From positions 12,486,196 through 12,550,195 of the forward strand of contig CAIIXF020000004.1 in the NCBI GenBank assembly GCA_903813345.2: a stretch of DNA of 64,000 nucleotides, written 5' to 3'. The notes beneath the pieces are model-generated. The model saw only the letters and a list, made by a program, of their open reading frames with translations, was not told the DNA's origin and searched no databases. This DNA comes from Owenia fusiformis (taxonomy: Eukaryota; Annelida; Polychaeta; Sabellida; Oweniidae). The position numbers were made by a program, and so were the translations under genes. This document shows, one piece after another, positions 34,352 through 45,531 of this stretch. How positions within the stretch are numbered: position 1 is the stretch's first letter; each line of letters begins with the position of its first letter.

Positions 34352-35650
34352 TTTCAGCGGGAAGTGGCGTTTCGTTCATTGGATGAGCTGCGCGCGCACG
34401 CATAAATGTGATTATCCAATATAATTAGGGGAGGGCTATTTGAAGTAGTTTTTGGTCTCAGGCGCGACCCAGGGCTGTTGTCTTAAGGACATTTCGTTGA
34501 AAATGAGCCATTCGGCTGATAATTGGTAAGAGTTTGCGATCTTATAATGTATAACTGTTACTCAGACACATATTTTGACACGATTCTGTTGGAAATAAGC
34601 TTTGAACCGAGAGATATTCACGATTGATATGCACATTTTTGATTGTGCCATTGCTTTTCTATGGCACAATCCATGTATTGATAGAAGAAACATTAATAAT
34701 ACAGATTGGTTTACCTTCAATACATGGCAGACACTACATATCGGTCTATTAATACCAGTTTGTGCCTTAAATAGTTTTATATTTCCATCCACGGCCTGGA
34801 GCCTGGGTGTGTTTGTCTCTTATGTGTATGCTTGTGCATGGACTTCTAATCACTAGCAGAATTTAACATGATGCAAACTCGACATTATAACTCATGCTGT
34901 AACATTTTGACTTCGCTGGAAAACAATAGGAATTCTTTTTTCTTGCCAATCAATCATGAATCACAATCAAAATTTCAGAATGATCAATCAGGCAATGGTC
35001 CAAATCAAGTTATAACATTATATGATATTCAGCAAGAAGTCCGGTAGAAATACAGAATATTTTAACATCAAAGCTGAAAGTTTCTGTCAATTTTCTGTCT
35101 GCAAAAGAGCGTCCCAAGAGCGTTTACATTTGACACAATAACAGACTGAGGCTTTGAAATCTAGGATTCCCCAGGAAAATATGACGTCATACTAATTAGC
35201 ATAAGGATTTCCCTATTGGGGTGGGTCGAGCCTTGTTCGAAAACACAATCCATAAATACATGCTAATTTCTAAGGAGATAGGAAGTGTATAACGTGTTTA
35301 TCGATTTTGTTTAAAGATTTAATCAATTATCAAATTGTTTAAGTGGATAAAGTGGTCACACTTGCTTCAATTCATAGCGAAATCGACGGATAGAAACTGA
35401 CCGAATTCCCGATATCCTACCCCGTATTACTGTAGGCTATAAGCACAGTGACCTACAGAGGGCGCTATCACAAACAAGTACTGGACGAACCGATAAATTC
35501 TCGGGTATTGTAACGCCCTTGGTTCAACGACAAACTCTGATTGGCTTGGTGAGATCAAAGATGTATTGTAAACTGAAAGTCAGGATAGCCATTATGAGAA
35601 ATCATAGCCTTCTATTAGCTTCTTTCTAGTTGAAGGTAGAAAGATATGAT
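34352..35650. other. Non-coding stretch, possible interior of a decayed element
   Basis: More GC-balanced than its surroundings (GAGCTGCGCGCGCACGC at 34387). It could be the inside of a long relative of the 9-bp-TSD element, because family blocks stand on both sides. ORFs of 76 and 84 codons are unrecognised. Confidence 0.4.
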
Positions 35651-35652
35651 GA

Positions 35653-35718
35653 GTATTGTATTGTATTATATTGTATTGTATTGTATTGTATTGTATTGTA
35701 TTGTATTGTATTGTATTG
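35653..35718 (+). repeat. TATTG pentanucleotide microsatellite
   Basis: Thirteen or so TATTG units with one TATTA interruption. Confidence 0.97.
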
Positions 35719-35814
35719 GACTGGCTTTAAACAATGTAATCATATAGTACTATTAATGCAATCATAAATATAACGTGAAAATCATAATAGCTATGTCAGA
35801 TATGGTCTTAATTA

Positions 35815-36120
35815 TTATCCCATCGAACGAAGTTCGGAGGGATATAGGGAACGCCTCCGTCCGTCCGTCCGTCCGTCCGTCCGTCCGTCCGTCCGTCCGT
35901 CCGTCCGTCCGTCCGTCCGTACGTACGTCTGTACGTCCGTCCGTCCGTCCGTCCGTCTGTCCGTCCGTCCGTCCGGGCAATAACTCAAATACGGTTGGCC
36001 ATATTTTGTTCATATTTTGTACACATATACCCTATGGGGTAAGAAGTTCTGCTCGAAAGCCAATTTTCAAAATGGCCGCTCATTTCAAAATGGCGGCCAT
36101 TTTAGTGACGATTTTACAGT
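35815..36120 (+). repeat. CCGT microsatellite inside a dispersed repeat
   Basis: The head TCCCATCGAACGAAGTTCGG + AGGGATATAGGGAACG can form a hairpin. Then come about 28 CCGT units with a few ACGT/CTGT changes (35857-35974), then GGGCAATAACTCAAATACGG. The same head, a CCAT tract and the same GGGCAATAACTCAAATACG tail recur at 41983-42065, so the tract is a built-in part of a dispersed element. Both strands give low-complexity ORFs. Confidence 0.9.
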
Positions 36121-36219
36121 AATTTAGGTGCAATATGTAAAACTGTAATAGCAATATGTTTTAAATGTAAAAAAATTATAAAGGACGTTAATAATGCTAC
36201 AAATGTAGATATTAAAGAA

Positions 36220-36960
36220 GCACATGGCAGCCATCTTGAAAAATGGCGGCCTTTACTCGTCATTTTACGATTTTTGCTGTAACTCAAAAAGTAGTGGAGC
36301 GATTTTGTTCATATTTGGTATGTGGATACTATAAGCATTGCACACTGTCTAAAGACACTTTTGGTAGAAGGCGGCCATTTTTCAAAATGGCCGCCATTTT
36401 AACGTATTTACTATAACTCGAAAAGTAGTGGAGTGATTTTGTTCATATTTGGTATGTGAATACTATAAGCATGGCACACTGTCTTATGACACTTTTGGTA
36501 GAAGGCGGCATTTTGAAAAAAAATTTGAAAAATGGCCACCATTTTAACATATTTCACTATAACTTGAAAAGTAGTGGAGCGATTTTGTTCATATTTGGTA
36601 TGTGAATACTATAAGCATGGCACACTGTCCTATGACACTTTTGGTAGAAGGTGGCCATTTTGAAAACAATTTTGAAAAATGGCCGCCATTTTAACGTATT
36701 TTACTATAACTCGAAAAGTAGTGGAGCGATTTTGTTCATATTTGATATGTGAATACTTTAAGCATGGCACATTGTCTAATAAAACTTGAGGGAGTAGTCG
36801 GCCATTTTGAAAAATGGCCACCATTTTTATATGTGTTATTTTACAAGCATATGTGCGATTTTTCAAAAATTTTAGAGGCTACTTAAAAGCATATTATTTC
36901 TTCTGATGACAACTTGGCTAGTGAGCAACCATTTTGAAAATGGTGGCCTTTCTGGTGTGT
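36220..36960 (+). repeat. 145-bp repeat rich in ATGGCGGCC motifs
   Basis: Four to five units: AAAATGGCCGCCATTTTAAC, ACTATAACTCGAAAAGTAGT + GGAGCGATTTTGTTCATATT, TATAAGCATGGCACACTGTC and ACACTTTTGGTAGAAGGCGG. Each unit boundary has palindromic AAAATGGCGGCCATTTT. It continues from the CCGT element at 35815 and is probably part of the same unit. Confidence 0.85.
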
Positions 36961-37230
36961 TGTTTTATGATATTTGCGCTTCGTTTGTAAAAATGCCAGC
37001 CATTTCTGTTCGATGGGATTCGCTACGCTTTGGCGTTGCCGTTGTTCTGGTTATGCAATCATTATATGGTTCCATAATGTACATTGCTTTGCCATACTTG
37101 GTTGTCATTGTATGTATAATTTTGTTATTTTTATGAATTTTTTTGATAACATTTTAGAATTTCCTGTTTTTTAGTTTTAGGAAGCATATTCAATTATTGG
37201 AGATTTTGTTGTTATAAAGTATTAAGAGAT

Positions 37231-37446
37231 CAGGCCTGTAGCCAGAGGGGGGGGGTGGTTCGATGGGTCCGAGTGAACCCCCCCCCCCCCCTGGCCATAA
37301 ATTCTTTCAAAATCATGCAGTTTTTCATCATTCTGAACAATTTTAAAGTGATTTTGGCCATTTTTGGCCCCAAATTGTCAAAAGTGAACCCTCCTGGAAT
37401 CTTTCAAAAAGTGAACCCCCCTTGGCAAATCCTGGCTACTTGCCTG
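37231..37446 (+). mobile_element. GTAGCCAG-family MITE, full copy
   Basis: A 216-bp copy with inverted ends CAGGCCTGTAGCCAG and CTGGCTACTTGCCTG. A G run and a C run of variable length lie near the left end, followed by AATCATGCAGTTTTTC, AAATTGTCAAAAGTGAACC and AAAAAGTGAACCCCC. No clear duplication of target bases. Confidence 0.75.
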
Positions 37447-37567
37447 GAAATGCTACACCTCAGAGGTGTCAGTATGGAGGTAGCACTGTCATTATATCTC
37501 TTCTGTCATATGATATCAGGATGAAAACGTCACACTCCTTACACATCAATATAGATCAAGAAATACA

Positions 37568-38862
37568 AAAGTTATTGTTCTTCTATAGGTTCATCTAAGG
37601 TGGGTGCAACTACCCTTTTCAATAGAAGCAACAGTAATTATCTCTAGCCTCTTAAGACAATGGGTTGTATAATTAAGTTATTGTTCTTCTATAGGTTCAT
37701 CTAAGGTGGTGCAACTACCCTTTTCAATATAAGTAACAGTAATAATCCCTAGCCTCTTTAGACAATGGGTTGTATAATTAGGTAATCGTTCTTCTATAGG
37801 TTCATTTAAGGTGGGTACAACCAACCCTTTTAAATATAAGTAACAGTAATAATCCCTAGCCTCTTTAGACAATGGGTTGTATAATTAGGTAATCGTTCTT
37901 CTATAGGTTCATTTAAGGTGGGTACAACCAACCCTTTTCAACAGAAGTAACAGTAATAATCTCTAGACTCTTTAGACAATGGGTCGTATAATTAAGTTAT
38001 TGTTCTTCTATAGGTTCGTCTAAGGTGGGTGCAACTACCCTTTTCAATATAATAACAGTAATAATCCCTAGCCTCTTTAGACAATGGGTTGTATAATTAA
38101 GTTATTGTTCTTCTATAGGTTCGTCTAAGGTGGGTGCAACTACCCTTTTCAATATAAGTAACAGTAATAATCCCTAGCCTCTTTAGACAATGGGTCGTAT
38201 GATTAAGTTATTGTTCTTCTATAGGTTCGTCTAAGGTGGGTGCAACTACCCTTTTCAATATAATAACAGTAATAATCCCTAGCCTCTTTAGACAATGGGT
38301 TTTATAATTAAGTTATTGTTCTTCTATAGGTTCGTCTAAGGTGGGTACAACCAACCCTTTTCAATATAAGTAACAGTAATAATCCCTCGCCTCTTTAGAC
38401 AATGGGTTTTATAATTAAGTTATCGTTCCTCTGTAGATTGGATGGATCTAAGGTGGATGGAACTACCCTTTTCAATATAAGTAACAGTAATAATCCCTAG
38501 CCTCTTTAGACAATGGGTTGTATAATTAAGTTATCGTTCCTCTGTAGATTGGATGGATCTAAGGTGGATAGAACTACCCTTTTCAATATAAGTAACAGTA
38601 ATAATCCCTAGACTCTTTAGACAATGGGTTGTATAATTAAGTTATCGTTCCTCTGTAGATTGGATGGATCTAAGGTGGGTGGAACTACCCTTTCCAATAT
38701 AAGTAACAGTAATAATCCCTAGCCTCTTTAGACAATGGGTTGTATAATTAAGTTATCGTTCCTCTGTAGATTGGATGGATCTAAGGTGGGTGGAACTACC
38801 CTTTTCAATATAAGTAACAGTAATAATCTCTAGACTCTTAAGACAATGGGTTGTATAATTCA
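37568..38862 (+). repeat. 106/110-bp satellite, twelve units in two subtypes
   Basis: Units share CAATATAAGTAACAGTAATA, ATCCCTAGCCTCTTTAGACA and ATGGGTTGTATAATTAAGTT. The first eight carry CTTCTATAGGTTC[G/A]TCTAA. The last four, from about 38421, carry CCTCTGTAGATTGGATGGAT and are about 4 bp longer. The subtype blocks imply local amplification of one variant. Confidence 0.95.
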
Positions 38863-40004
38863 TAACTAGAACTTTCAGGGACCCTGAGTTTCAACCAGTT
38901 AACTGTATTAAACTCTGACTATTACAGAAATATGGTTTAATGTTACAGATTTAGTATCAGGAAGATCTTTGTAGCAAATTGTGAAATTGTGATAAAACGA
39001 TAAAAGCTAATAGTAATACTAAATTGTTCCTTTATCTTATAATCTACTTAGGATACCTTGGTGATTGGTAGTTGATCGTTTTAATATCTGATGATATTAA
39101 AACCTCTGATAACAGAATTAAGATCAGAGAATTATTGCTTATTTTAAGAGTTTGGATAGGGTTGAACTCCTTTGAAGAGTATGTTCTAATATCAAAGCTC
39201 TACAAGTGTCATTATTGAAGTTGCAGGAATACAAATGCAAAACCTAGCATAGTATCATTTCTTCGAAGACATTAAACTATTGTTGCTATGGCAACCCGTA
39301 ATATGTTCCTAAGTGTGATTGATACATCTCCCTGCATTTCTTACTAAGCAATAAAGAAGGTCATAGCTTTCCCATGTTTCTTTGTTCACACTTCATGTGT
39401 ACTTATTGTCTGATTGGTCAGTCAGTGTGATCACATGGTTCATTGAATAGTCCATATTTGAGACCTTGGGAATAAAATGTCAAGCTGGTTCACATTTTTT
39501 ATTTGATTCTTTATAAGGTAAACAAGAACCAGTAAGTACAGAGCAAATGCTTACAATTCAGAGAATACACTTGAGGAATGTCGACCTTGCTTCTTGCTTT
39601 TCCATTGCAATTTTCTCTTTTTTACATTTTAAATGTGAACATTGTGATATTTTATTCGAGGGCTAGGATCACCCAATAAGGTTAATGACATTTAATTGCA
39701 AGGCATCAATTTAAGAAAAGTCAGAATTGTTTTTCTTAGTTTTCTAAGACAAATCGATCATTCATGTTTTAAATCCATCAAAACAAAGTGGGAAAAGAAT
39801 GGATTTGACAAGATTAAAGTAAAAACATTGTGGACTCCAAATATAACATTCGAGAAAAATGCATTTTTTGAATAATAGAGAAAACTTGAATCTGCATGAT
39901 GGGAAGGATATGATTTCAAGATGGAATTACTAGTTTACAGTGAACGAGTCCAGAGTTATAGATTTATAATTCTAGCAGATTTATCCTGCAAGCCAGTTGT
40001 TAAA
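38863..40004. other. Non-coding stretch
   Basis: No gene recognised. AAAGTGGGAAAAGAATGGAT with TAAAGTAAAAACATTG at 39786 may be a remnant of the dispersed repeat. Confidence 0.5.
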
Positions 40005-40060
40005 ATGTCAGGTGGGTGCTGCACCCACTTGCTTAATGCTGGGGAGATAACTGGACTTAC
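40005..40060 (+). mobile_element. GCAGTGATCTCCC MITE fragment
   Basis: TCAGGTGGGTGCTGCACCCA followed by CTTGCTTAATGCTGGGGAGATAACTG matches the right end of the element at 56177. It lies inside an 84-codon ORF that is therefore not a gene. Confidence 0.6.
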
Positions 40061-40384
40061 ATTTTCACTACCTTGGACTGTATTGATCTGTAGTTCGATT
40101 GACTCCCCTCTGCCTGAGAATGTATTAACTTCTAGCTTTCGAGACGCGTGTGCTCCTTGTGTATCATTTATATAAATGATTTATGCGGCAAAAATTGACC
40201 AGTTTATTCTTTTTTGTAAAAACCGCAAAAGTGTGACGGGCCTGGAGTGTAACTTGTAGCTTATATAAACCGTTCAATATGTTTTTGGTGTATTGATAAC
40301 ATCCCTTGCTATATCATTGATCTGTGGTCTTTTGTTAACTGGATGTTTTCTGTGTTTATTTGGTGTATTTATTGAGGACCCATC

Positions 40385-40565
40385 TCACGCAAATGTGAAT
40401 GACCACCGCCCATTTGAATGTGAATGACCACCGCCCATTTGAATGTGAATGATCATTGCCCATTTTACCTGCCCATTTTTGCCTATTATAATGTGTACTT
40501 AACCGATTTAGCCCATTTGAATATGTATGACTGTAGCCCATTTTTGCCCATTTGAAAACATATGA
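40385..40565 (+). repeat. Degenerate GCCCATTTGAATGTGAATGACC repeat
   Basis: Seven to eight units of about 25 bp, strongly decayed after 40470. Confidence 0.8.
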
Positions 40566-40795
40566 ATGACTAGCCCCATTTTTCCTTTTAGAACCTTTAT
40601 GGCTTGATATATAAGGCATTTACCTGAAGCATTAGAAAATTATTTGGAAGATATGAAAACGGGAAATTACTCTGAGGACCAGAGAGGTTTGTAGTATTAC
40701 TAAGCTCTGACTAAGAAAGATGATCTTGATCATGGCATTTCAGTGCAGTTTGAGTATATGCTTAATATGAGATGTAATCTGCCATTCTAATAATG

Positions 40796-41199
40796 CAGAT
40801 GCGAGTAGGTAGTTACCAGATTCACTACCAGATGGCTTGTTCGGGTCAGATAGCATGGCAGGTATAGTAGAAAGTTCCCCTTAACTTAAATTACATCTAT
40901 TTGCGTGGTTCAATTTTCATATAACCCTTATGTATCTAACAGTTATGCAAATTAAAATATGTCCAGTAAATGAAAATGTTACCTGACCAATACAAGTAAA
41001 GATATTTCACTTTTTGTGATTTTGTAACATGGGGTCTCAACCCGAGCAAGAAGTCACATTTTCAAAGTTGATATACAATTTTCGAAACATATATTTAGAT
41101 GTACTTTTACATGCAGATTTCAAATATGACATCACTTTGACTATTTATTGAATTTTGAATATTTAATGATGTAAATCAAGATTATTTCTACTCGCATCT
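40796..41199. mobile_element. CAGATGCGAGTAG MITE, copy 1
   Basis: The terminal inverted repeats are CAGATGCGAGTAG and CTACTCGCATCT. The body of about 404 bp contains AGTTATGCAAATTAAAATAT and AATGATGTAAATCAAGATTA. No ORF. Confidence 0.75.
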
Positions 41200-41244
41200 A
41201 GTCTATTGGGAAGCTCAAATCTGATCAACTTAGTCACATTTGCT

Positions 41245-41537
41245 CTACAGCGGGCGTACTGCGGCCGTAGCTTCACAAAATTGATATAGGTAATCTACAT
41301 TGTACTATTTCTCTCGATTTTGGTAAGTTACACCAGGCCCGTAGCCAGGATTTGCCAAGGGGGGGGGGGGGTTCTGTTTTGAAAAATTTCCAGGGGGTTC
41401 ACATTTGACAATTTTGGCCCAAATATGGTTAAAATCACTTGAGAAGTGCTCAAAATGGTGAAAAACTGCATGATTTTGAAAGAATTTTTGACTGGGGGGG
41501 GGGGGGGGGTTCTACAGCCATCATACGGTTGTGGTAG
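41245..41537. mobile_element. GGGCGTAC foldback MITE, copy 2, interrupted
   Basis: Left arm CTACAGCGGGCGTACTGCGG plus CCGTAGCTTCACAAAATTGA; right arm TCGATTTTGGTAAGTTAC, continuing after a GTAGCCAG-family insertion as CTACAGCCATCATACGGTTG. Comparison with copy 1 fixes the insertion point. Confidence 0.65.
41334..41513 (-). mobile_element. GTAGCCAG-family MITE nested in a foldback element
   Basis: An inverted copy beginning CAGGCCCGTAGCCAGGA and containing TTCACATTTGACAATTTTGG and AAAACTGCATGATTTTG. It ends in a run of 14-16 G. It interrupts the element at 41245-41537. Its right terminus appears truncated. Confidence 0.7.
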
Positions 41538-41979
41538 ATGCACAGTGACTGAGGCATTAGTCAGGCTAGATCAAAGGAGTATCTCTCATTCAAAGAGTGA
41601 AAGTCTCTTTTAAAGAATGGAATTCATATTTTTGAAAAGGGTAATAATATAGGAGATCATGTTCACACTCAGATTTCTAATACTTACTCATCTCCTTTAC
41701 CCTTACATAAAATGATTCACTGGTCATCATCTTGTATCTGTCCCTTGAATAAAAGTTCAGTATCGACCATTCAGTAATCACATAATATTTGAAATCAATT
41801 AAAGAAATGTAATCCCCTCAAATGATATAAACCAATCACTCAAATAAACAGTTCCAGGTCTGTGCTTTGTTTCAATTGAATATAAATGAAAATGATATCT
41901 GTAATCATTTTCAGTATCATTTTTCTTAATCTGAGCTGGAGGCTAAGGAATATGGGATTGCCTAGTATACAGGGTTTAG

Positions 41980-42068
41980 TATCCCATCCCACAAAGTTCA
42001 GGGGAATATAGAGAATGGCTCTGTCCATCCATACGTCCATCCATCTGTCCGGGCAATAACTCAAATAC
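41980..42068 (+). repeat. Second copy of the CCGT-element head
   Basis: ATCCCATCCCACAAAGTTCA + GGGGAATATAGAGAATG, then CTGTCCATCCATACGTCCAT + CCATCTGTCC and GGGCAATAACTCAAATACG. The internal tract is short and mutated compared with 35815. Confidence 0.75.
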
Positions 42069-42179
42069 GTTGGCCCAATATCTTTTATATTTTATATATG
42101 TGCATATGCTTTAAAGTTGTTTTTAGCCACCAGTTTCAAGAGCAGACTGAAGAGTTTAAAAATGTCATATTTTCATGGT

Positions 42180-42275
42180 TTATAGGGTTTGGGTAAAAAG
42201 GTGTTGGGCGTGGGGCGTGAGATTTACAGGGTGTTCAAAAATGGTTTGGGTAAAAAGGCGTGGGGTGTTGCATAG
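42180..42275 (+). repeat. GGTTTGGGTAAAAAGG duplication
   Basis: Two copies of TTTGGGTAAAAAGGxGTTGG with GCGTGGGG between. Confidence 0.65.
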
Positions 42276-42637
42276 CAGTATAGTGCGCCTTTGGCAATTT
42301 GGGTATACTGTATAGGCTACCATTATTTGGCCAATTCACACAAGCTAGGCAAGGTGTGTCCAATTCCAGCCAATCAGAACATGTTATTTAGGACATATAT
42401 AATTGACGTATACCATATTCTGTAGATGTACCTAGCTGTTCTGAAAATGTGGTAGATTTGCTATGGTCATATACACGAAACAAACTTTCAAAAACTAATC
42501 CAACTTCCCCTATATTGATTCGCATCATAAAATGGCCCATATATAGGGAAATAATTTGATATACAGTGGTGCTGTTTTTGGGTTCTAGAGGTGGTAAAAA
42601 TGTAATTTGGTAAAGGTTAGTGATGATTTTTTAAAAG

Positions 42638-42751
42638 TTGAATTACACTACTAAGGTCGTATCTGAAGGTAGAAGGTCAAGTTCAGAAACAGGTCCATCA
42701 GAAACACTGAACGAGACGATAGTGCAGAGTTCTAGGGTAATACATGTAACA
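42638..42751 (+). other. Possible unassigned exon, weak
   Basis: A short open stretch with an unusually hydrophilic translation (SEGRRSSSETGPSETLNET) and purine-rich sequence stands out from the AT-rich surroundings. CTACTAAG at 42648-42655 could be an acceptor and TAGG|GTAATA near 42737 a donor, but the upstream pyrimidine tract is poor. No family is recognised. It could be a chance ORF. The + strand would fit an extra exon of the NALF transcript, but nothing shows this. Confidence 0.15.
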
Positions 42752-43192
42752 GGCTGGCTCGTGTGGGCAAACATTTTACGAGCATTCTTTCAAGGAATTA
42801 GATGCAAAATGTTAGGCCTATATTGTTATTGAATAAAGTATTCCACATATTAGCCTAATTACACTGGACGGAAGTTCTGCAAATTGCTGAAAGTAATGGT
42901 CATTGGGTCATTGAAACGCCCCCTACTCTATATCCAATAGACTAAATATCTTCTCTTAATACATGTCATATTCTGCAAGGGTTATGTGTGATTGATGAGC
43001 GTAGTCCAGGTTTCATTACCTCTGATAATTGTTATTTCCTGTGAAAGTAGCACCGATGCAAAAGGATTTATAATAAGGTCCTGATTGCCCTATATCTCAT
43101 CTAGAACAACAAACAGAGTGGGATGAGCAGTTTTATCTTAATTTTGATGGATGATTAAGAATGCTGAAGTGTTTTCCCCATTTTTTTTATTA

Positions 43193-43345
43193 TGTCACCA
43201 CCAAAAGTGGTGACATATTGTTATGGTCTCCGTTTTTTTTATGTCACCACCAAAAGTGGTGACATATTGTTATGGTCTCCGTTTTTTTGCGACGGCGTCC
43301 GGCGGTTGGTGGTTGGAGGTTGGCGTCCGGCGTCTGTAACAATTT
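43193..43345 (+). mobile_element. GTCACCACC element head, duplicated
   Basis: ATGTCACCACCAAAAGTGGT plus GACATATTGTTATGGTCTCC occurs twice, about 47 bp apart. It is followed by GGCGTCCGGCGGTTGG and GGCGTCTGTAACAA. GTCACCACC...GGTGGTGAC is a perfect inverted repeat. The element's other end GGTGGTGACATTTTGTCATG is at 44681-44700, so the satellite between is inside it. Confidence 0.7.
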
Positions 43346-43379
43346 CTTACAACTTCCTATAACTTAACAAATACTGTTT

Positions 43380-44680
43380 AGATTGAGTTCAATTTTTTTC
43401 TAAATCATCTACATGTTCTCAGAAGTTCAAATCTGACTTTAGATTTGACATTTGACCTTCAATGACCTTCTCAAGGTCAAAAAGGTCTTTTTTCAACTTG
43501 CTTCACATTGACTAAATTTTTTTTCAAAATCATCTACATGTTCTCAGAAATTCAAATCTGACTTTAGATTTGACTTTAGATTTGACATTTGACCTTCAAA
43601 TCTGACTTTAGATTTGACATTTGACCTTCAATGACCTTCTCAAGGTCAAAAAAGGTCAAAAAGGTCTGTTTTCAACTTGCTTCAAATTGACTAAAAAAAA
43701 TTTTCAAAATCATCTAAGTGTTCTCAGAAATTCAAATCTGACTTTAGATTTGACCTAAGATTTGACATTTGACCTTCAATGTCCTTCTCAAAGTCAAAAA
43801 AGGTCAAAAAGGTCTTTTTTCAACTTGCTTCAAATTGACTAATTTTTTTTTTCAAAATTATCTACATGTTTTCAGAAATTCAAATCTGACTTTAGATTTG
43901 ACATTTGACCTTCAATGACCTTTCAATGTCAAAAAAGGTCAAAAAGGTATTTTTTCATCTTGCTTCAAATTGACCAAATCTTTTTTTCAAAATCATCTAC
44001 ATGTTCTCAGAAATTCAAATATGACTTTAGATTTGACTTTAGATTTGACATTCAATGACCTTCTCAAGGTAAAAAAAGGTCAAAAAGGTCTTTTTTCAAC
44101 TTGCTTCAAATTGACTAATTTTTTTTTCAAAATCATCTACATGTTCTCAGAAATTCAAATCTGACTTTAGATTTGACATTTGACCTTTAATGACCTTCTC
44201 AAGGTCAAAAAAGGTCAAAAAGGTCTGTTTTCAACTTGCTTCAAATTGACCAAATTTTTTTTTCAAAATCATCTACATCTTTTCAGAAGTTCAAATTTGA
44301 CTTTACAAGTTCTCAGAAGTTCAAATCTGACTTTAGATTTGACCTTTGACCTTCAATGACCTTCTCAAGGTCAAAAAGGTCTTTTTTCAACTTGCTTCAA
44401 ATTGACTAATTTTTTTTTCAAAATCATCTACATGTTCTCAGAAGTTCAAATCTGACTTTAGATTTGACATTTGACCTTCAATGACCTTTTCAAGGTCAAA
44501 AAGGTCTTTTTTCAACTTGCTTCAAATTTACTTAATTTTTTTTTCAAAAACATCTACATGTTCTCAGAAGTTCAAATCTGACTTTACATTTGACATTTGA
44601 CCTTCAATGATCTTCTCAATGTCAAAAAAAGTCAAAGAGGTATTTTTTCAACTTGCTTTAAATTGACCAAATTGTTTTAG
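43380..44680 (+). repeat. Minisatellite of TGACCTT/AAGGTCA units
   Basis: About ten irregular units of 100-140 bp, each with TCAAAATCATCTACATGTTC, TCAGAAATTCAAATCTGACT, TTAGATTTGACATTTGACC, TTCAATGACCTTCTCAAGG, TCAAAAAAGGTCAAAAAGG and a T-rich run. Every unit carries several AGGTCA-type half-sites on both strands. Several units contain internal duplications of CTGACTTTAGATTTGAC. Confidence 0.9.
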
Positions 44681-44994
44681 GTGGTGACATTTTGTCATGT
44701 TAATGCCTTGTATAATATTTATATTTGCCAACCCAATAATTACAGTATTCACACCGCCCTATCCCCATACTGTAGCCTGTATTCTTTAAAGTGGATACAG
44801 GCTACAGCGAAGTTGCAAATGGAGTTGGTATTCTCTATCTTTGTCTACAGGGCTTTTCCGGTAATAATACTGTACAATGCGAAATGCCTGATGCAACATT
44901 TCTAAGATTTTTTCTGATTGGTCATTGTGTATTAAGGCCTCATATCCCTCGACACTGTACAATCATGATGGTCAATTTTTTGTAAAAGTAGAGA

Positions 44995-45180
44995 AGAAAA
45001 CAGATAACTCTAATCGAAAGAATTGCTCAAGGACGAACTTTAAAAGTGGAGAGAAATGTAACAATTTGTTGTAGAGAACATAATTAAGTGTGCAGACATA
45101 CAAGTAATTACATGCTCTAAATTATATGAAAATTCCAGAGAGTTAGGTACTTTGTTTAAATATGAAAAATAGGTAGATTA
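44995..45180 (+). repeat. 190-bp dispersed repeat, very diverged copy
   Basis: ACATGCTCTAAATTATATGA + AAATTCCAGAGAGTTAGGTA + CTTTGTTTAAATATG follows the family order only in its second half. Confidence 0.4.
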
Positions 45181-45345
45181 TATGATCATATCTTGAGAAT
45201 AGTGTCATTAAAATACAAATATTATTAGATGACATGGTGGCAGCGCAATTATAAAATGACTCTGGAGCTTTGTTATATGGAAAACTGAGACTCAGATTAT
45301 TCAAAATCATACAGAAAATAGATATAGGTTATAATATATACAGTA

Positions 45346-45531
45346 AAATCTGCCTGAACCAAAGGCCACCGAGACCTGTTTAAAGTGTTCAGATTAGCAT
45401 GAGTTTACTTTTAAAGTTTTTAAAATATGCGAGTCAGATAGGAGATGACAAATACTATTTGGGACTGAGAAAAAGTGTTCAAATTGAAAGGTGTTTGAAC
45501 TAGGGAGGTTTTTCGATATACAGGCTTCACA
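45346..45531. mobile_element. CAGTAAAATCTG MITE
   Basis: Starts CAGTAAAATCTGCCTGAAC and ends ATATACAGGCTTCACAG, imperfect inverted repeats with TA outside each end. The body contains GTGTTCAGATTAGC and GTGTTCAAATTG. Same family as the outer element at 56155. Confidence 0.65.

Noticed and set aside
35762-36122. ORFs on both strands with RTDGRTDG and SVRPSVRP repeats
   Set aside because: Direct translation of the CCGT microsatellite.
39921-40175. ORF of 84 codons with several cysteines
   Set aside because: It runs through a fragment of the GCAGTGATCTCCC MITE and has no splice or domain support.
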